A stretch of 64,000 nucleotides of DNA, taken from Streptomyces sedi (GTDB lineage: Bacteria; Actinomycetota; Actinomycetes; Streptomycetales; Streptomycetaceae). Of this stretch, positions 38,475 to 47,277 are shown one piece after another. Every line of letters begins with the position of its first letter. Position 1 is the stretch's first letter. Location: contig NZ_VDGT01000027.1 of NCBI RefSeq assembly GCF_006335015.1, forward strand, positions 1 through 64,000. Reading direction: 5' to 3'. The notes beneath the pieces are model-generated. The model had not been told where the DNA came from. It searched no databases and saw only the letters and a program-made list of their open reading frames with translations. Both the position numbers and the translations under genes were made by a program.

Positions 38475-40294
38475 GCGTCTTCTTCCTCGGTCGTGGCCGG
38501 AGCGCTCTCGGCGTATGCGTCGGCCTGGAGCCGGTAGAGGTCGGCGTACTGCCCGCGCAGCGCCAGCAGGTCCTCGTGGGTGCCGGACTCCACAAGGCGT
38601 CCTTTGTCGAGCACCAGGATGTGATCGGCGCCGGCGACCGTGGAGAAGCGGTGCGAGACGATCAGGGTGATTGCACCGGTCCGCTGCCCCAGGTGCCTGG
38701 CGCGCGCCATGTGTTGCTCGAAGATGTTCTGCTCACTCGGGGCGTCGAGCGACGCCGTGGGCTCGTCCAGGACGAACAGCAGCGGGTCGGTGCGCATCGC
38801 CGCACGGGCCAGCGCGGTGCGTTGCCACTGTCCCTCGGAGAGGTCGAGACCACCCAGCTCTCTGCCCAACTGGGTGTCGAGGCCGTTCGGAAGGCGCCTC
38901 ACCAGGTCGTCGGCCTCGACCTCGCCCAGGGCCCTCTGGATGCGCTCCCGGTCGTTCACGTGCCGCAGGTCGCCCAGTCCGACGGTCTCCGCGAAGGTGG
39001 TGCGGAACCGTCCGAAGTCTTGGAAGACGGCGCTGGAGCGGTCCCGCCACCGTTCGGTGTCCAGCCGGGAGAGGTCGATCCCGTCCACGGTGATGCGCCC
39101 GGAATCAGTCTGGTAGAACTTCTGCAGCAGTTTCACCAACGTCGTCTTGCCCGACCCGTACTCGCCGACGACGGCGACCACGGCGCCGGCCGGCAGCGTG
39201 ACCGAGACCCCGTCAAGGGCCAGCCGGTCGGTGCCGGGATAGGCGTAGCTCACGTTCTCCACCGAGATGCCGTCGGTGAGCGCGGCGGGAGGCGTCTGCT
39301 CTCCTTGGTCGCGGGTCGCCTCGCGCTCCGTGTACTCACGCATCCACAGGTAGGGATCGAGCACCCTCCTCGCGGAGGCGGTCGAGGTCGTGCTCATGAC
39401 CGTGCTCGCCACGGTCTGGCGCAGACTCATGGCCACCGTCACCGCGAGTACGACATCGCCGACGGTGCCGTGGCCGTGCACCGTGCGGTGGGTGATGAGC
39501 GCCAGCGCGCCGACGAACGCCGCGATGAAGACCAGCCAGCCGACGAGTTTCAGCGCCCCGGCGACGAACTGCGCGCGTGCGCGTGGTCCCATGGCCGCGT
39601 ACCAGGCCGTGGTCTGACGGCGAATGACATCCTCGGCGGTACCGGAGACCCGCAACTCTTTGCCGGCGGAGGCGGAGACGGCCAGCTCTGCCAGACGGCG
39701 ATGCAGCCGGTGATCCTCCGACGTCTCCACCTCGACACGCCGCACCCGACGCTGCCCGACATGGTCCAACCACACAGGCAGAGCGGCGAACACCAGCAGC
39801 AGGCCGAGCCAGGGCGTCACCGTCCCGAGGAGTAGCACGGCGAGAACGAGCTTGAGTACGTTGGAGACGGCCAGAACCATGTTCCACAGGCTCATGGTCA
39901 CGTGCCCGGTCCCGAGTCGGACAATGGTCATCCGATCGAGAAAGTCGGTGCGTTCGAGGTGCTCCAGACCGTGGACCCGGGAGATGTCCCGATGGATGCG
40001 CGGGTGGAGCTCCAGCCGCCCGAGCCGGTCGTTGGTGGTGGCCCGCAGCAAGCCCGCGGTGTCCTGGAGGACCAGGCTGACCGCGTAGGCCAGTGCGGCC
40101 ACGGCGGCGGCCATGACCGCCGTCGAGGTGTGGCCGCCGTCGATGGCGTCCACCGCGCGGCGCAGAGCCACGGCGCACACGGGCACCGCCAGGGTGGACA
40201 GGGCGATGGCCGTGAGGGTGGCGGCTGTGTGCCGTCGCTGTCGCCGCCACGAGAGCGTGAACAGCTCCCGCCAGAGTGACCAGTAGCGCCTCAC
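38471..40294 (-). CDS. ABC transporter, fused membrane and ATPase domains (1)
   Basis: A 607-aa half-size exporter. About six membrane helices lie in the first 320 residues. The nucleotide-binding domain has Walker A GEYGSGKTTLVK, signature LDLSEGQWQ, Walker B LLFVLDEPTASLD and an SHRFST H-loop. It overlaps the next ABC gene by 4 bp, suggesting a heterodimeric exporter for the product and thereby self-protection. Confidence 0.93.
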   Translation of the reverse strand: MRRYWSLWRELFTLSWRRQRRHTAATLTAIALSTLAVPVCAVALRRAVDAIDGGHTSTAVMAAAVAALAYAVSLVLQDTAGLLRATTNDRLGRLELHPRIHRDISRVHGLEHLERTDFLDRMTIVRLGTGHVTMSLWNMVLAVSNVLKLVLAVLLLGTVTPWLGLLLVFAALPVWLDHVGQRRVRRVEVETSEDHRLHRRLAELAVSASAGKELRVSGTAEDVIRRQTTAWYAAMGPRARAQFVAGALKLVGWLVFIAAFVGALALITHRTVHGHGTVGDVVLAVTVAMSLRQTVASTVMSTTSTASARRVLDPYLWMREYTEREATRDQGEQTPPAALTDGISVENVSYAYPGTDRLALDGVSVTLPAGAVVAVVGEYGSGKTTLVKLLQKFYQTDSGRITVDGIDLSRLDTERWRDRSSAVFQDFGRFRTTFAETVGLGDLRHVNDRERIQRALGEVEADDLVRRLPNGLDTQLGRELGGLDLSEGQWQRTALARAAMRTDPLLFVLDEPTASLDAPSEQNIFEQHMARARHLGQRTGAITLIVSHRFSTVAGADHILVLDKGRLVESGTHEDLLALRGQYADLYRLQADAYAESAPATTEEEDA

Positions 40295-42156
40295 AGGACG
40301 TCGCCCTCCTCGATCCGGTCGTCGTATCCGCGTCGGAACCGCGCGGCCTGGATGCGGAACATGTCGGCGTACGCACCGCCCTTCGCCATCAGTTCGTCGT
40401 GAGTGCCCGATTCGGTGATCCGCCCACCGTCGAGGAACACGATGCGGTCGGCCTGCCGCACGGTGGAGAGGCGATGGGAGATCAGCACCAGGCCGCTGTC
40501 ACCGCGGCTCTTGGCCAACCGCTCGAAGACATCGGACTCGGTGCGGACGTCTAGGTGCGCGGTCGGTTCGTCGAGGACCAACAGCCGCGCCCCGCGCCGC
40601 ATCGCGTACAACGCCCGCGCCAGCACCGTCTGCTGCCACTGGCCGCCGGACAGGTCCACCCCGCCCGATCGGGTGCGGCTCAGCGGGGTGTCCCATCCAT
40701 CCGGCAACCGCTCGATGACTGCCTCGAAGCCCGCCTCGTGCGCGGCCCTCTCGACCTCTCCACGATCCCGGGGAGTGTGGCCGTGGCCGAGCGCCACGTT
40801 GTCCTCGGCGGACAGGGGGTATTTGACAAAGTCCTGGAAGACGACCGAGAGACGCCTGCGCCAGTCGGTGGCCGGGGTCTGGGACAGGGGGTGCCCGTCG
40901 GCGCGGATCACTCCCGATGTCGGTTCGTACAACCCGGTCAACAGTTTGATCAGAGTCGACTTGCCGGCACCGTTGATCCCGACGACCGCCAGGAACTCAC
41001 CAGGCTCGATCTCCAGGTTCAGCCCGTCGAGGACATCCTGGTCGTCGCCCGGATAACGGAAGGAGACATCTGCGAAGCACACCCGCGGCGGAGCCGGACG
41101 GTCACCGCCGGCCGGGCGATCGCTGCTTTCCGCTGCCCGCGCCGTGGCGGAAGAGGGCTCGGATTCACCGAGGGCGTCGCGTAGTTCGTCGTGGGCGCGC
41201 AGTACGCGGCCGGCACCGATGATGTTGTACATCTCGGAGTCCGGACCGAGTACGAGGAACAGTGACCAGCCCGCTGCGAACACCGCCGCCGCGAGCGCCG
41301 CTGGGTCCGCTCTCCCGGGCGCTCCTGAAGCCACCATCACGTACATGGGGAGGAGCCCCACGATTACCAACATCAGGTGTACGCCGCTGCGGCGCAGCAT
41401 GCGGTCGATATAGCTCCACAGGGGCGCGTTGGCGGCTCGGATGTGTCCTTGCATCCGCGTCACGCTCCAGTCGGCAAGACCGAAGACACGAATGTCCTTG
41501 CCCTCGCCTTGGGAGGTAGTGGCCTCCCGCCACACATCGGCGTGCTGCTCGTCCTTCGACGCCGCACGCCACCGCGCCGCGAGTGCGAAGTCGTCGCGGG
41601 TGCGCAGCACGCGATGCAGTGCCGCCGGGATCAGCGCCATCGGTACGAACCACCACGCGTACTGCGCCAAGACCGCGCAGGCGGCGGCGGCACCCACCAT
41701 GCCTGCGGCCCAGCGCAACTGTCCGACGGCACCGTCGGACGGGGTGCAGTCGTAGCCGTGGCTACGGTCGGCCATCGCCTCGCGGATCAGCCGCTGCGTT
41801 TCCGGCCGTTCCAGCACCTCGACACGGCCGGAGCTGGCCGCCGTGCGTGCCACCCGTTCGCGGTGCGGCCCGTCGATCCTGACGGCGGCGATGAACTTCA
41901 GCGGTTCGAGCAGCGCTTCGGCGGCCTGGGTCGCCAGTACCGCGCCGCCGAAGACACACAGCGGCGCCACCGCCGCCGACAGAGATCCGGAGCCGATGGC
42001 CTCGCCGAGGCCGCCCACCACGAGGCCGACGCCTGCCGCCATGACTGCCGGGCCGAGTCGTTCGACAAGCATGACCACCACTAGCGCGGCGTTCACGGGT
42101 AGGCCTGCGGGGCCGAGAGCACGCAGCAGCCTCAGGCGGTTGGCAAGCGCGTCCAC
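40291..42156 (-). CDS. ABC transporter, fused membrane and ATPase domains (2)
   Basis: A 621-aa partner of the preceding transporter. The membrane domain is N-terminal. The ATPase has Walker A GINGAGKSTLIK, signature VDLSGGQWQQ, Walker B LLVLDEPTAHLD and SHRLST. Start GTG at 42156 with GGAGG upstream. The two ABC genes probably work together; the transported compound is inferred, not shown. Confidence 0.93.
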   Translation of the reverse strand: MDALANRLRLLRALGPAGLPVNAALVVVMLVERLGPAVMAAGVGLVVGGLGEAIGSGSLSAAVAPLCVFGGAVLATQAAEALLEPLKFIAAVRIDGPHRERVARTAASSGRVEVLERPETQRLIREAMADRSHGYDCTPSDGAVGQLRWAAGMVGAAAACAVLAQYAWWFVPMALIPAALHRVLRTRDDFALAARWRAASKDEQHADVWREATTSQGEGKDIRVFGLADWSVTRMQGHIRAANAPLWSYIDRMLRRSGVHLMLVIVGLLPMYVMVASGAPGRADPAALAAAVFAAGWSLFLVLGPDSEMYNIIGAGRVLRAHDELRDALGESEPSSATARAAESSDRPAGGDRPAPPRVCFADVSFRYPGDDQDVLDGLNLEIEPGEFLAVVGINGAGKSTLIKLLTGLYEPTSGVIRADGHPLSQTPATDWRRRLSVVFQDFVKYPLSAEDNVALGHGHTPRDRGEVERAAHEAGFEAVIERLPDGWDTPLSRTRSGGVDLSGGQWQQTVLARALYAMRRGARLLVLDEPTAHLDVRTESDVFERLAKSRGDSGLVLISHRLSTVRQADRIVFLDGGRITESGTHDELMAKGGAYADMFRIQAARFRRGYDDRIEEGDVL

Positions 42157-42205
42157 GCGACCTCCTCTTCAAGGTGCGCTGGGAGCTGGGGGAGAGGGAC
42201 GGCGG

Positions 42206-43246
42206 TCACCGGTAGGTCTCCAGGGAGCCGGTACGGCGCACGTCGAGCGAGACGCAGTGGAAGGAACCGCCCAGAGTGCGCGCATGGGTCAGGCGCAGCG
42301 GGAGGACATCGATGTCGTGTTTCTCCAGGGCACGGATCAGCTCAGGCTGTCGCTCGTCGGCGACGACCAGACCGGGCCGTATGACCAGTAGGTTCATACC
42401 GATCCAGGTGGAGGCGTAGGGGCGTTCCCCGACGAAGCCCGTGTCCGCCAGCTCCGGACACCAGATCCGGTCCCACCCCCGCAGGAAGTCCGGCATGTTG
42501 TCCTCGTTGACCCGCTCGGGGTTGAGGAGCACGAGTCCCGGACGCAGTGGGACGACTGTGGAATCGACGTGTGTGGCGGCGTAGAGATCGCGACAGGGAT
42601 GGACGGTGTACCGGTCACCCAGCATCGACTGGAGCCACTTCCAGCCCTGTTCGTTGCCGCTGTCGGACACCAGGTAGAGCAGGTCGGTTCCGAAGCGCAG
42701 CACGTTGGCCGCGTCGAAGGCGGGTTCGAGATCCAGCAGCCGTTGCCCCTTCTTCCGGGTGACGTCGTACATCTCGTCCCGCAACCGGGGCTTCGGTGCC
42801 GAGATCCACCGGGCTCCGCTCTCGAAGTACTCCAGTAGCAGGTCCTTGTAGGCGAACGGTTCGAGGAACCGCGACCTGAGCACCATCGGCGTCTCGACGA
42901 CCATGTCGCCGACCGTCAGCAGCACATCGCGCGGGCAGTAGTTGTACTGCCCGTCAGTCGACCACTCCGGAGTGTTGACGGTGGCCGAGAGGTCGGTGTC
43001 CTCCGGGCGCCGCACCGTGATCCCGAGCCCGGTGAGCTCACGGCATATGCGATCCAGGTCCTCTCGGGTTTCCTCGACCACCCGCTTCGGCACGGGACCG
43101 GACGGGATCCGGTCCTCGACGCCGTACTCCGCGTACTCGATCGTGAAGAGGTCCGTCCCGGGGACGGGCACCCTGGCCCCCTCGATGGAACCGATGACGA
43201 TCTCTTCCAGCGGGTCCCATTCATTGTGTACATCGACCAGGCTCAT
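42206..43246 (-). CDS. strB1: StrB1-type inosamine-phosphate amidinotransferase
   Basis: A 346-aa enzyme predicted to transfer the amidino group of arginine to an aminocyclitol (phosphate), forming a guanidine. It is very similar along its whole length to StrB1 of streptomycin producers as I remember it: DVHNEWDPLEE, DGQYNYCPRD, FDAANVLRFGTDLLYLVSDS, HVDSTVVPLRPGLVL, and the C-terminal LGGSFHCVSLDVRRTG with the catalytic Cys331. The His of HVDST and an Asp in DAANVLR complete the expected triad. Glycine-specific amidinotransferases such as CyrA belong to the same family, but the close match to StrB1 favours a cyclitol acceptor. It overlaps the phosphatase gene by 4 bp. Confidence 0.92.
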   Translation of the reverse strand: MSLVDVHNEWDPLEEIVIGSIEGARVPVPGTDLFTIEYAEYGVEDRIPSGPVPKRVVEETREDLDRICRELTGLGITVRRPEDTDLSATVNTPEWSTDGQYNYCPRDVLLTVGDMVVETPMVLRSRFLEPFAYKDLLLEYFESGARWISAPKPRLRDEMYDVTRKKGQRLLDLEPAFDAANVLRFGTDLLYLVSDSGNEQGWKWLQSMLGDRYTVHPCRDLYAATHVDSTVVPLRPGLVLLNPERVNEDNMPDFLRGWDRIWCPELADTGFVGERPYASTWIGMNLLVIRPGLVVADERQPELIRALEKHDIDVLPLRLTHARTLGGSFHCVSLDVRRTGSLETYR

Positions 43247-44079
43247 GTGTGCTCCTTCTTCGTCTGTGTGAGGGAGGGGGGCGCCGTCAACGCGGCGCCC
43301 CGTTCTGCCATGACTTCGCGCAGGGCGTGCGACAGATCGGCGCGCAGCAGCGGATTCGCGTACAGGCCCCACCCGAAGTCGAGGCGAGACCCCCCGAGAG
43401 GATCCGAGAAGAAGCCGCCGGCCTCGCGGACGAGGAGCGCGGCGGGTGCCTGGTCCCACACCTTGCCGCCGTCGTCGAGTACGACGTCGACGCGGCCTTC
43501 CAGCAGCGCGGCGACCACGGACACCTCGTCGTCGGTCCAGGTACTGAGGGCGGCGAGCACCTCCGCTCCGACACAGCCCGGATCGACCAGCCCGGCGACC
43601 CTGGCCTCGGACAGCCTCGCGATGTCGGTGACCGCGAGGCGTCGAGAGGTGGCGAGTGGCTCGGCGGGGTCGCTGCGATATGCCCCGTGACCGCGTGCCG
43701 CCCACCAACGCGCCCCCTCCGTGGGCCGTGTCAGCACGCCAACGGTGAGCTCGCCGCCGGCCTCGCACGCGATGTGCGTACCCCAGGAGCGTCCGCCCGC
43801 GAGGTAGGAACGGGTGCCGTCGATCGGGTCGAGGATCCAGCGACGGCCTGTTGCGGAGCCGTGGGCGCCGGACTCCTCGGCCAGTACCGCGTCGCCGGGC
43901 CGCTCGATGGCGAGGATACCCAGCAGTTCCTCCTCGACGGCCAGGTCCGCATCGCTGACCGGGGAGCCGTCCTTCTTGGTTCGGGTGGTGACACCGTGCG
44001 CGAGGAAGCTGAGTGCGGTCTCGTCCGCTCGGGTGGCCAGGCGATGCGCCAGCCGTACATCGTCCGCGAGCGCGCTCAC
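43243..44079 (-). CDS. Inositol monophosphatase-family phosphatase
   Basis: A 278-aa Mg2+-dependent phosphatase. Metal-binding motifs are LAEESG, WILDPIDGT and VWDQAPAALLVREAGG, the three IMPase signatures in order. Next to a StrB1-type amidinotransferase and with an APH-like kinase in the operon, it most likely removes the phosphate from a guanidinylated aminocyclitol phosphate, as StrO is proposed to do in streptomycin biosynthesis. The GTG start overlaps the stop of the LanB-like gene by 4 bp. Confidence 0.9.
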   Translation of the reverse strand: MSALADDVRLAHRLATRADETALSFLAHGVTTRTKKDGSPVSDADLAVEEELLGILAIERPGDAVLAEESGAHGSATGRRWILDPIDGTRSYLAGGRSWGTHIACEAGGELTVGVLTRPTEGARWWAARGHGAYRSDPAEPLATSRRLAVTDIARLSEARVAGLVDPGCVGAEVLAALSTWTDDEVSVVAALLEGRVDVVLDDGGKVWDQAPAALLVREAGGFFSDPLGGSRLDFGWGLYANPLLRADLSHALREVMAERGAALTAPPSLTQTKKEHT

Positions 44080-46415
44080 CGTTGATCACCGCTTGAGTCG
44101 ACCGCGACCACGCGGAACTCCGCCAGGTAGCGCTCGCCGTCCGCGTCGGTGAGCCAGCTGTCGCCGGTGTCGGGCAGCATCTCGGCGAGCGATATGACCG
44201 CGTCCTTGATTCCGGCCGACTGCCTGGCCGTCTTCGCGAGCGCGTTGACCAAGGCCAGGCTGGTGAAGTCCACGTAGACCGGCTTCTCCTCGGTCGGGGA
44301 CCGGTAGAAGGCCCGCTCGGGCAGTCGGTGTTCCGCACGCCAACTCCGGCAGCGCAAGAACCGCTCCTTCTCCTCACGCACCGCTGCCCAGTCCAGGTCG
44401 GCGGCAGGAAAGGACCATGCCTCCCGTGCCATGACGAAATTGCCGATGGTGACGCGCGGCCGGTGCCCGGCCGAGGCGAAGGGGCGGAAGGCGTTGGCGG
44501 TCATGTAGCTGAATGACTCGCTCAACATCTCCAGCAGCGGGATGCGGGAGCCGCCGGCCGCATCGCGGACGATCAGCTCTCCGTCCTCCTCGAGCACGGT
44601 GAGATCGGTCGGTTTCAGCGTTTCCCCCGGGGGTTCCACACAGGGTGTGCGCACCGCCCAGTAAGTGGCGTCGGGCGCCAGCATCGCCGAGGGGGGCGTG
44701 GTGCGCGAGGAGTTCTCCTGCCAGTCCTTCGGGGGCAGCAGGACAACGCGGCGCCCACCGTGGTCGGCGGCGTCGGCAGCGCAGAGCGCCTCGGGACTCG
44801 GGTGTTGCTCCACGAAGAACCTGCTCTCCAGAGTGTTGGTGGAGACGTGGAGTTCACCCAGCACCGCCAGATAGTCGCCACGTTCCACCGCCTCGGCCGA
44901 GGCGGCGGCGACCATCAGATCGGGCGCGTGGTGGATCGCGGTCGCCCACATGGGCGGCCGGGGTGGGAACCGCTCCGCCGCGCGGGCGGTGAGGTCCGCG
45001 AGGGCGCGGTCCACCCGCGCCGCTTCCGCGTCCTCTGCCCTCAGGTCCAGTACCGTGCGCCAGCGCTCCTGGAACTCGGCCACCGCTGACCGCACAAGGC
45101 GGGGGGACGACAACCGGGTGACGTGCATGTGCGGGGTGGCGAGCCCCAACAGCCTGGTCATCGGCATGGCCATGGTGCCGTTGCGCTCGGTCCACCCGCG
45201 GTACAGGCGCGTGAACAGATCCCGGTAGTTGTCGGCGATACGGCCCACAAGCCATCGCGCGCTGTCCAACATGATCGCCAGCGGTCCCGCCATCTCGGTG
45301 CGGAACGCCGGTCCGAGCCTGACTTCCACGTCTCGCACGGTGTCCTCGTAGAGCAGGGTCCGGCCCGCGTAGATCTGTCCAGCGCGCCGCACAGGTGCTT
45401 CACCGGTGAGGTCGGTGAAGACCGCGTCGAGGTGCCCGATGGCCTCGGCGAGCCGCTCGGCGTCGCCGGCCGACGCGGCGACTCGGTCGCGGGCGTCGGT
45501 CAGCTCGTCCAGCGCGGCTGTCACCCGGTCGCGAACGGCCGGGTCACCCACCCGCTCCAGCTTTTTGCGGAGCGTCACCTCGGGCCGGGCCTCGATCGGG
45601 CCGGTGAGGTCGAGCGCGACGATCCGGTGGGCCCGCAGCTCCTCCAAGGTCCGGCGCAGTACCCGCTCGGAGGGGAACGGACGTCCCGGGCCCGCCAGCT
45701 CCCCGGACAGGTCCCGGACCTGCCGCACGCCGTCGCAGACGCCGAGCAACGCGGTCTGTTCAGGCGTCAGCGGTATAGGACGTCCTTCGGGACGGTGTGC
45801 GAGGCCGTCCGCGACGGAGACCACCGGGTCCACTCGCGGTGCGAGCCACGGCAGCAGATCCGGATCCTCGGACAGCTTCGACGCCAGTGCCTCGACGGCC
45901 CAGTGTTCGAAGTACACGGTGCGCCTGGCCAACAGCCGGTCGCCGGGAGAGACGTCGAATCCGCCCCCCGGCTCGTCGGTCCACCGGGCCCACGCCACCG
46001 GGCCGAAGAAGCCGATGGTGTCGTTCTTCAGCGCGTACCGCTGGAGGTGTCCGACGATGCTCTTCTCGTGCTGTCGGCCCCGGACGTTGCGCGGTTCTCC
46101 GGCTACCGCCTTGTCCAGACAGTTCGCCACCAGAGCGGGGTTCTGCCAGGTGACCGCCTCCCGGATCCGCGGGTTGGCGGCAGTGGCGCGAACCAGACGC
46201 TGGAGGCGGACCTCCGCCTCGGCGAAGACCGCCCGGTAAGCGGTGTCCGTCACCGAGCCGGCGAGGCACGCGTCGGCGGCCTCGGCCAGTCGCTCGTCGC
46301 CCAGGTCGCGTGCGAGCCGCGCCGGAAAACCCGGACTGCGCAGCGCGACATCGCGCCACAGCCACCAGCCCGAGTCGCCCAGCGGCACGAGATGTTCCTG
46401 CCGTCCGGCCGTCAT
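44076..46415 (-). CDS. Lantibiotic dehydratase N-terminal-domain protein (LanB/PEARL-like)
   Basis: A 779-aa protein resembling the tRNA-glutamylation domain of LanB dehydratases. Landmarks are LKNDTIGFFGPVAWARW, FEHWAVEALA, RLSSPRLV, GDYLAVLGELHVSTNTLESRF cut by variable loops, and SFSYMTANAFRPF. The length fits the glutamylation domain alone; the C-terminal elimination domain of full LanB enzymes is missing. Proteins of this form include split thiopeptide dehydratases and peptide aminoacyl-tRNA ligases (PEARLs), which add amino acids from aminoacyl-tRNA. No precursor peptide gene or separate elimination enzyme is seen nearby, so amino-acid transfer to a small molecule is an attractive reading. 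ATG 46415 follows a GGAGG. Confidence 0.82.
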   Translation of the reverse strand: MTAGRQEHLVPLGDSGWWLWRDVALRSPGFPARLARDLGDERLAEAADACLAGSVTDTAYRAVFAEAEVRLQRLVRATAANPRIREAVTWQNPALVANCLDKAVAGEPRNVRGRQHEKSIVGHLQRYALKNDTIGFFGPVAWARWTDEPGGGFDVSPGDRLLARRTVYFEHWAVEALASKLSEDPDLLPWLAPRVDPVVSVADGLAHRPEGRPIPLTPEQTALLGVCDGVRQVRDLSGELAGPGRPFPSERVLRRTLEELRAHRIVALDLTGPIEARPEVTLRKKLERVGDPAVRDRVTAALDELTDARDRVAASAGDAERLAEAIGHLDAVFTDLTGEAPVRRAGQIYAGRTLLYEDTVRDVEVRLGPAFRTEMAGPLAIMLDSARWLVGRIADNYRDLFTRLYRGWTERNGTMAMPMTRLLGLATPHMHVTRLSSPRLVRSAVAEFQERWRTVLDLRAEDAEAARVDRALADLTARAAERFPPRPPMWATAIHHAPDLMVAAASAEAVERGDYLAVLGELHVSTNTLESRFFVEQHPSPEALCAADAADHGGRRVVLLPPKDWQENSSRTTPPSAMLAPDATYWAVRTPCVEPPGETLKPTDLTVLEEDGELIVRDAAGGSRIPLLEMLSESFSYMTANAFRPFASAGHRPRVTIGNFVMAREAWSFPAADLDWAAVREEKERFLRCRSWRAEHRLPERAFYRSPTEEKPVYVDFTSLALVNALAKTARQSAGIKDAVISLAEMLPDTGDSWLTDADGERYLAEFRVVAVDSSGDQR

Positions 46416-46476
46416 ACCCAGACCTCCAGCGAGAGATAGCCCATTACTGTCGAACTTCCGTGGTTGCGCGCGCCGT

Positions 46477-47277
46477 TCACAGGTGCATGGTGGAGTTGCC
46501 GCCGTCCACCGTCATCGTGGTGCCGGTGATCCATGAGGCGGCGTCGGAGCTGAGGAACAGCACGCAGTTGGCGATGTCAGTCACGGTGCCGAGCCGTCGC
46601 AGCGGTATGTCCTCGGCGTCCTTCTCCGCCTCCGTGGCGTACATGTGGGCCATGACGCCCTCGGTGGGAACGAGACCGGGCGCGACCGCGTTGACGCGGA
46701 CGCCACGCGGACCCCACTCGCGCGCCCAGCTCGCGGTGAGCGAAACGATGCCGGCCTTGGCGGCACCGGCGTGCGAGAACGTGGGGAACCCCCGGCCGAC
46801 CTCCGGCACCACCATCGAGATGATGTTCCCGCTACCGCGTTCCAGCATCGGGCCGACGAACGCCCTGGTGACGGTGAACGTGCCGACGAGGTCGATATCG
46901 ACGACCGTTTGGAAGGCTCTACGCGTCATGCGCTCGGCCGGCATACGGAAGTTCGCGGCGGCGTTGTTGACGACGATGTCCGCCGCGCCGAGTTCTGCCG
47001 TGACACGCTCGGCAAGCGCACGCACACCCTGTTCGTCCCGCACGTCGCAGACCGCGGTGAGCGGGGGCCGGCCGGTCTCCGTCTGTAGGCTCTCGGCCGC
47101 CTCGTCCAAGACGTCGGGGCGGCGTGAGGCGATGGCCACCCGAGCGCCATGCAGCAGCAGCTGACGCGCCGTCTCCAGACCGATGCCGGTGGCTCCACCT
47201 GTCACCACCGCCACTTGGCCGCTGAGCAGGTCGGGGGCGAAGGGGCCGCTGCCGCGCGTGCCGCGTCCGGGGGCCAT
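46477..47277 (-). CDS. SDR oxidoreductase of the 2,4-dienoyl-CoA reductase type
   Basis: A 266-aa SDR. The cofactor motif GGATGIG and NNAAANF are present. The catalytic Tyr of the usual YxxxK is missing: the region reads FSHAGAAKAGIVSLTASWA, as in 2,4-dienoyl-CoA reductases, where Lys and an Asp do the work. This suggests reduction of an unsaturated polyketide or acyl intermediate. The ATG shares one base with the PKS stop, so it is translationally coupled to the PKS. Confidence 0.87.
   Translation of the reverse strand: MAPGRGTRGSGPFAPDLLSGQVAVVTGGATGIGLETARQLLLHGARVAIASRRPDVLDEAAESLQTETGRPPLTAVCDVRDEQGVRALAERVTAELGAADIVVNNAAANFRMPAERMTRRAFQTVVDIDLVGTFTVTRAFVGPMLERGSGNIISMVVPEVGRGFPTFSHAGAAKAGIVSLTASWAREWGPRGVRVNAVAPGLVPTEGVMAHMYATEAEKDAEDIPLRRLGTVTDIANCVLFLSSDAASWITGTTMTVDGGNSTMHL

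Noticed and set aside
42206-44377. Amidinotransferase ORF extended upstream to 44377
   Set aside because: The extension is antiphase to the phosphatase gene; family N-terminus and ribosome site fit ATG 43246.
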